Source: Actinomycetota bacterium (GTDB taxonomy: Bacteria > Actinomycetota > Actinomycetes > Nanopelagicales > Nanopelagicaceae). Taken from it: 9,529 nt of DNA. How positions within the stretch are numbered: position 1 is the stretch's first letter; each line of letters starts with the position of its first letter. The stretch is from positions 1 to 9,529 of the forward strand of contig WLJF01000014.1 in assembly GCA_009701945.1 (NCBI GenBank), in the 5' to 3' direction. The position numbers were made by a program, and so were the translations under genes. Below the pieces are notes generated by a model, which made no database searches, was not told where the DNA came from, and was given only the letters and a program-made list of their open reading frames with translations. Below are positions 8,882 to 9,529 of this stretch, in pieces.

Positions 8882-9529
8882 GTGCTTCCAGCAGATCCGC
8901 GAACCCTCGGCGCCACCCTCACAGACGGCGGCTGCAACTTCGCGCTCTGGACCAACGCTGCAACTGCCGTCGAGCTCTGCCTCTTTAATGAAGTCAATGG
9001 CAAGTTGGTTGAAACCCGTTTTGCGCTCTCACACCGAAATGGGCCGATCTGGCACGGTTACCTTGCCGGGGTTCGTGCCGGTCAACGCTATGGCTATCGC
9101 GTCTATGGCACATGGGCGCCTGAACATGGTTCTCGATTTAATGCCGCAAAGTTATTGATCGATCCTTACGCTCATAAGCTCGATGGACGAGTTCAGTATG
9201 TTCCGCAGATCTTCGGACATGTCAGCGAAGATGGAACAGGTGTGGGCGATACATCGATTCGCGATGATCGCGATAGCGCAGGGTTTGTTCCGTATTCCGT
9301 AGTCACCGATTACCGCGCACGCGATCTCAGTCGTCCAATCTATTCATGGACGCAAGAAGTTATCTACGAAGCGCATGTGCAGGGACTGACTGCGAAGAAT
9401 CCTGAAATTCCTGTTGAGGAACGTGGTACCTATAAGGCACTGGGCCATCCCAGCACGATTGCACACCTTAAACATCTCGGTGTGACCGCTCTCGAACTTC
9501 TGCCCATCCATTCGTATACAACCGAACCA
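8882..9529 (+). CDS. glgX: Glycogen debranching enzyme GlgX-type, N-terminal 216 residues (runs off right edge)
   Basis: Start of a glycogen debranching enzyme (isoamylase-like, GH13 with N-terminal CBM48) that hydrolyses alpha-1,6 branches of glycogen. TLGATLTDGGCNFALWTNAATAVELCLFNE is the typical start of the CBM48 domain. WHGYLAGVRAGQRYGYRVYGTWAPEHGSRFNAAKLLIDPYA matches the family's GQRYGYRVHG...KLLLDPY segment. VIYEAHVQGLT, RGTYKALGHP and HLKHLGVTALELLPIH mark the beginning of the catalytic barrel. Catalytic residues lie beyond the window. The GTG at 8882 is the only conventional in-frame start after the TAG at 8825-8827, and gives MLPADPRTLGAT. It lacks a convincing ribosome binding site, so the true N-terminus is uncertain. 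The gene is divergent from etfB across a 78-nt spacer, and its first 100 or so bases are much richer in G+C than the rest of the window. The symbol follows the GlgX family; a TreX-like name is possible. Confidence 0.9.
   Translation, partial: MLPADPRTLGATLTDGGCNFALWTNAATAVELCLFNEVNGKLVETRFALSHRNGPIWHGYLAGVRAGQRYGYRVYGTWAPEHGSRFNAAKLLIDPYAHKLDGRVQYVPQIFGHVSEDGTGVGDTSIRDDRDSAGFVPYSVVTDYRARDLSRPIYSWTQEVIYEAHVQGLTAKNPEIPVEERGTYKALGHPSTIAHLKHLGVTALELLPIHSYTTEP

Noticed and set aside
8262..9158. Long plus-strand frame opposite etfB running into the glgX region
   Set aside because: It is antisense to a well-conserved etfB, reads glgX in the wrong frame, has low-complexity Ser/Thr/Ala-rich translation and matches no family I recognise.

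Overview
The window carries a compact block of conserved housekeeping genes from an actinobacterium. The base composition is moderate (just under half G+C by eye), spacers are almost absent and starts are often non-ATG. The protein sequences carry actinobacterial signatures: the [12 protein letters not shown] stretch in LigA, FixA/FixB-type ETF subunits, and a GpgP-like phosphatase after rsfS. Together these suggest a streamlined lineage such as the freshwater acI group (Nanopelagicales/Planktophila). The taxon is an inference, not something a marker gene here proves.

Layout: ten genes lie head to tail on the minus strand. In transcription order, from the high to the low coordinate, they are etfB, etfA, a cysteine desulfurase (iscS), mnmA, ligA, a 39-residue single-span membrane microprotein, nadD, rsfS, a histidine phosphatase, tRNA-Ala(GGC) and the first 345 codons of leuS, which runs off the left edge (ten protein genes plus the tRNA). 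Neighbours overlap by 4 to 11 nt or are separated by at most 18 nt. The only real intergenic region is the 78 nt between etfB and a divergent plus-strand gene at the right edge, an incomplete GlgX-type glycogen debranching enzyme. That spacer holds a good promoter for etfB placed so that the transcript would begin at or next to the ATG (leaderless).

Function: EtfB and EtfA form an electron-transfer flavoprotein. The desulfurase supplies sulfur that MnmA puts on U34 of tRNAs. LigA is the NAD+-dependent replicative DNA ligase, and NadD makes the dinucleotide precursor of NAD+. RsfS silences ribosomes, and tRNA-Ala and LeuRS serve translation. The array joins two groups that lie apart in Mycobacterium tuberculosis: etfBA-iscS-mnmA-ligA and nadD-rsfS-gpgP.

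No mobile element, CRISPR array, phage gene or defence system is visible, and I see no wholly new system. The points most worth a second look are the tRNA-Ala/leuS junction, where the leuS start codon lies one nucleotide past the tRNA 3' end with no Shine-Dalgarno sequence; the tiny membrane protein between ligA and nadD; the leaderless etfB promoter; and the G+C-rich, uncertain 5' end of glgX.
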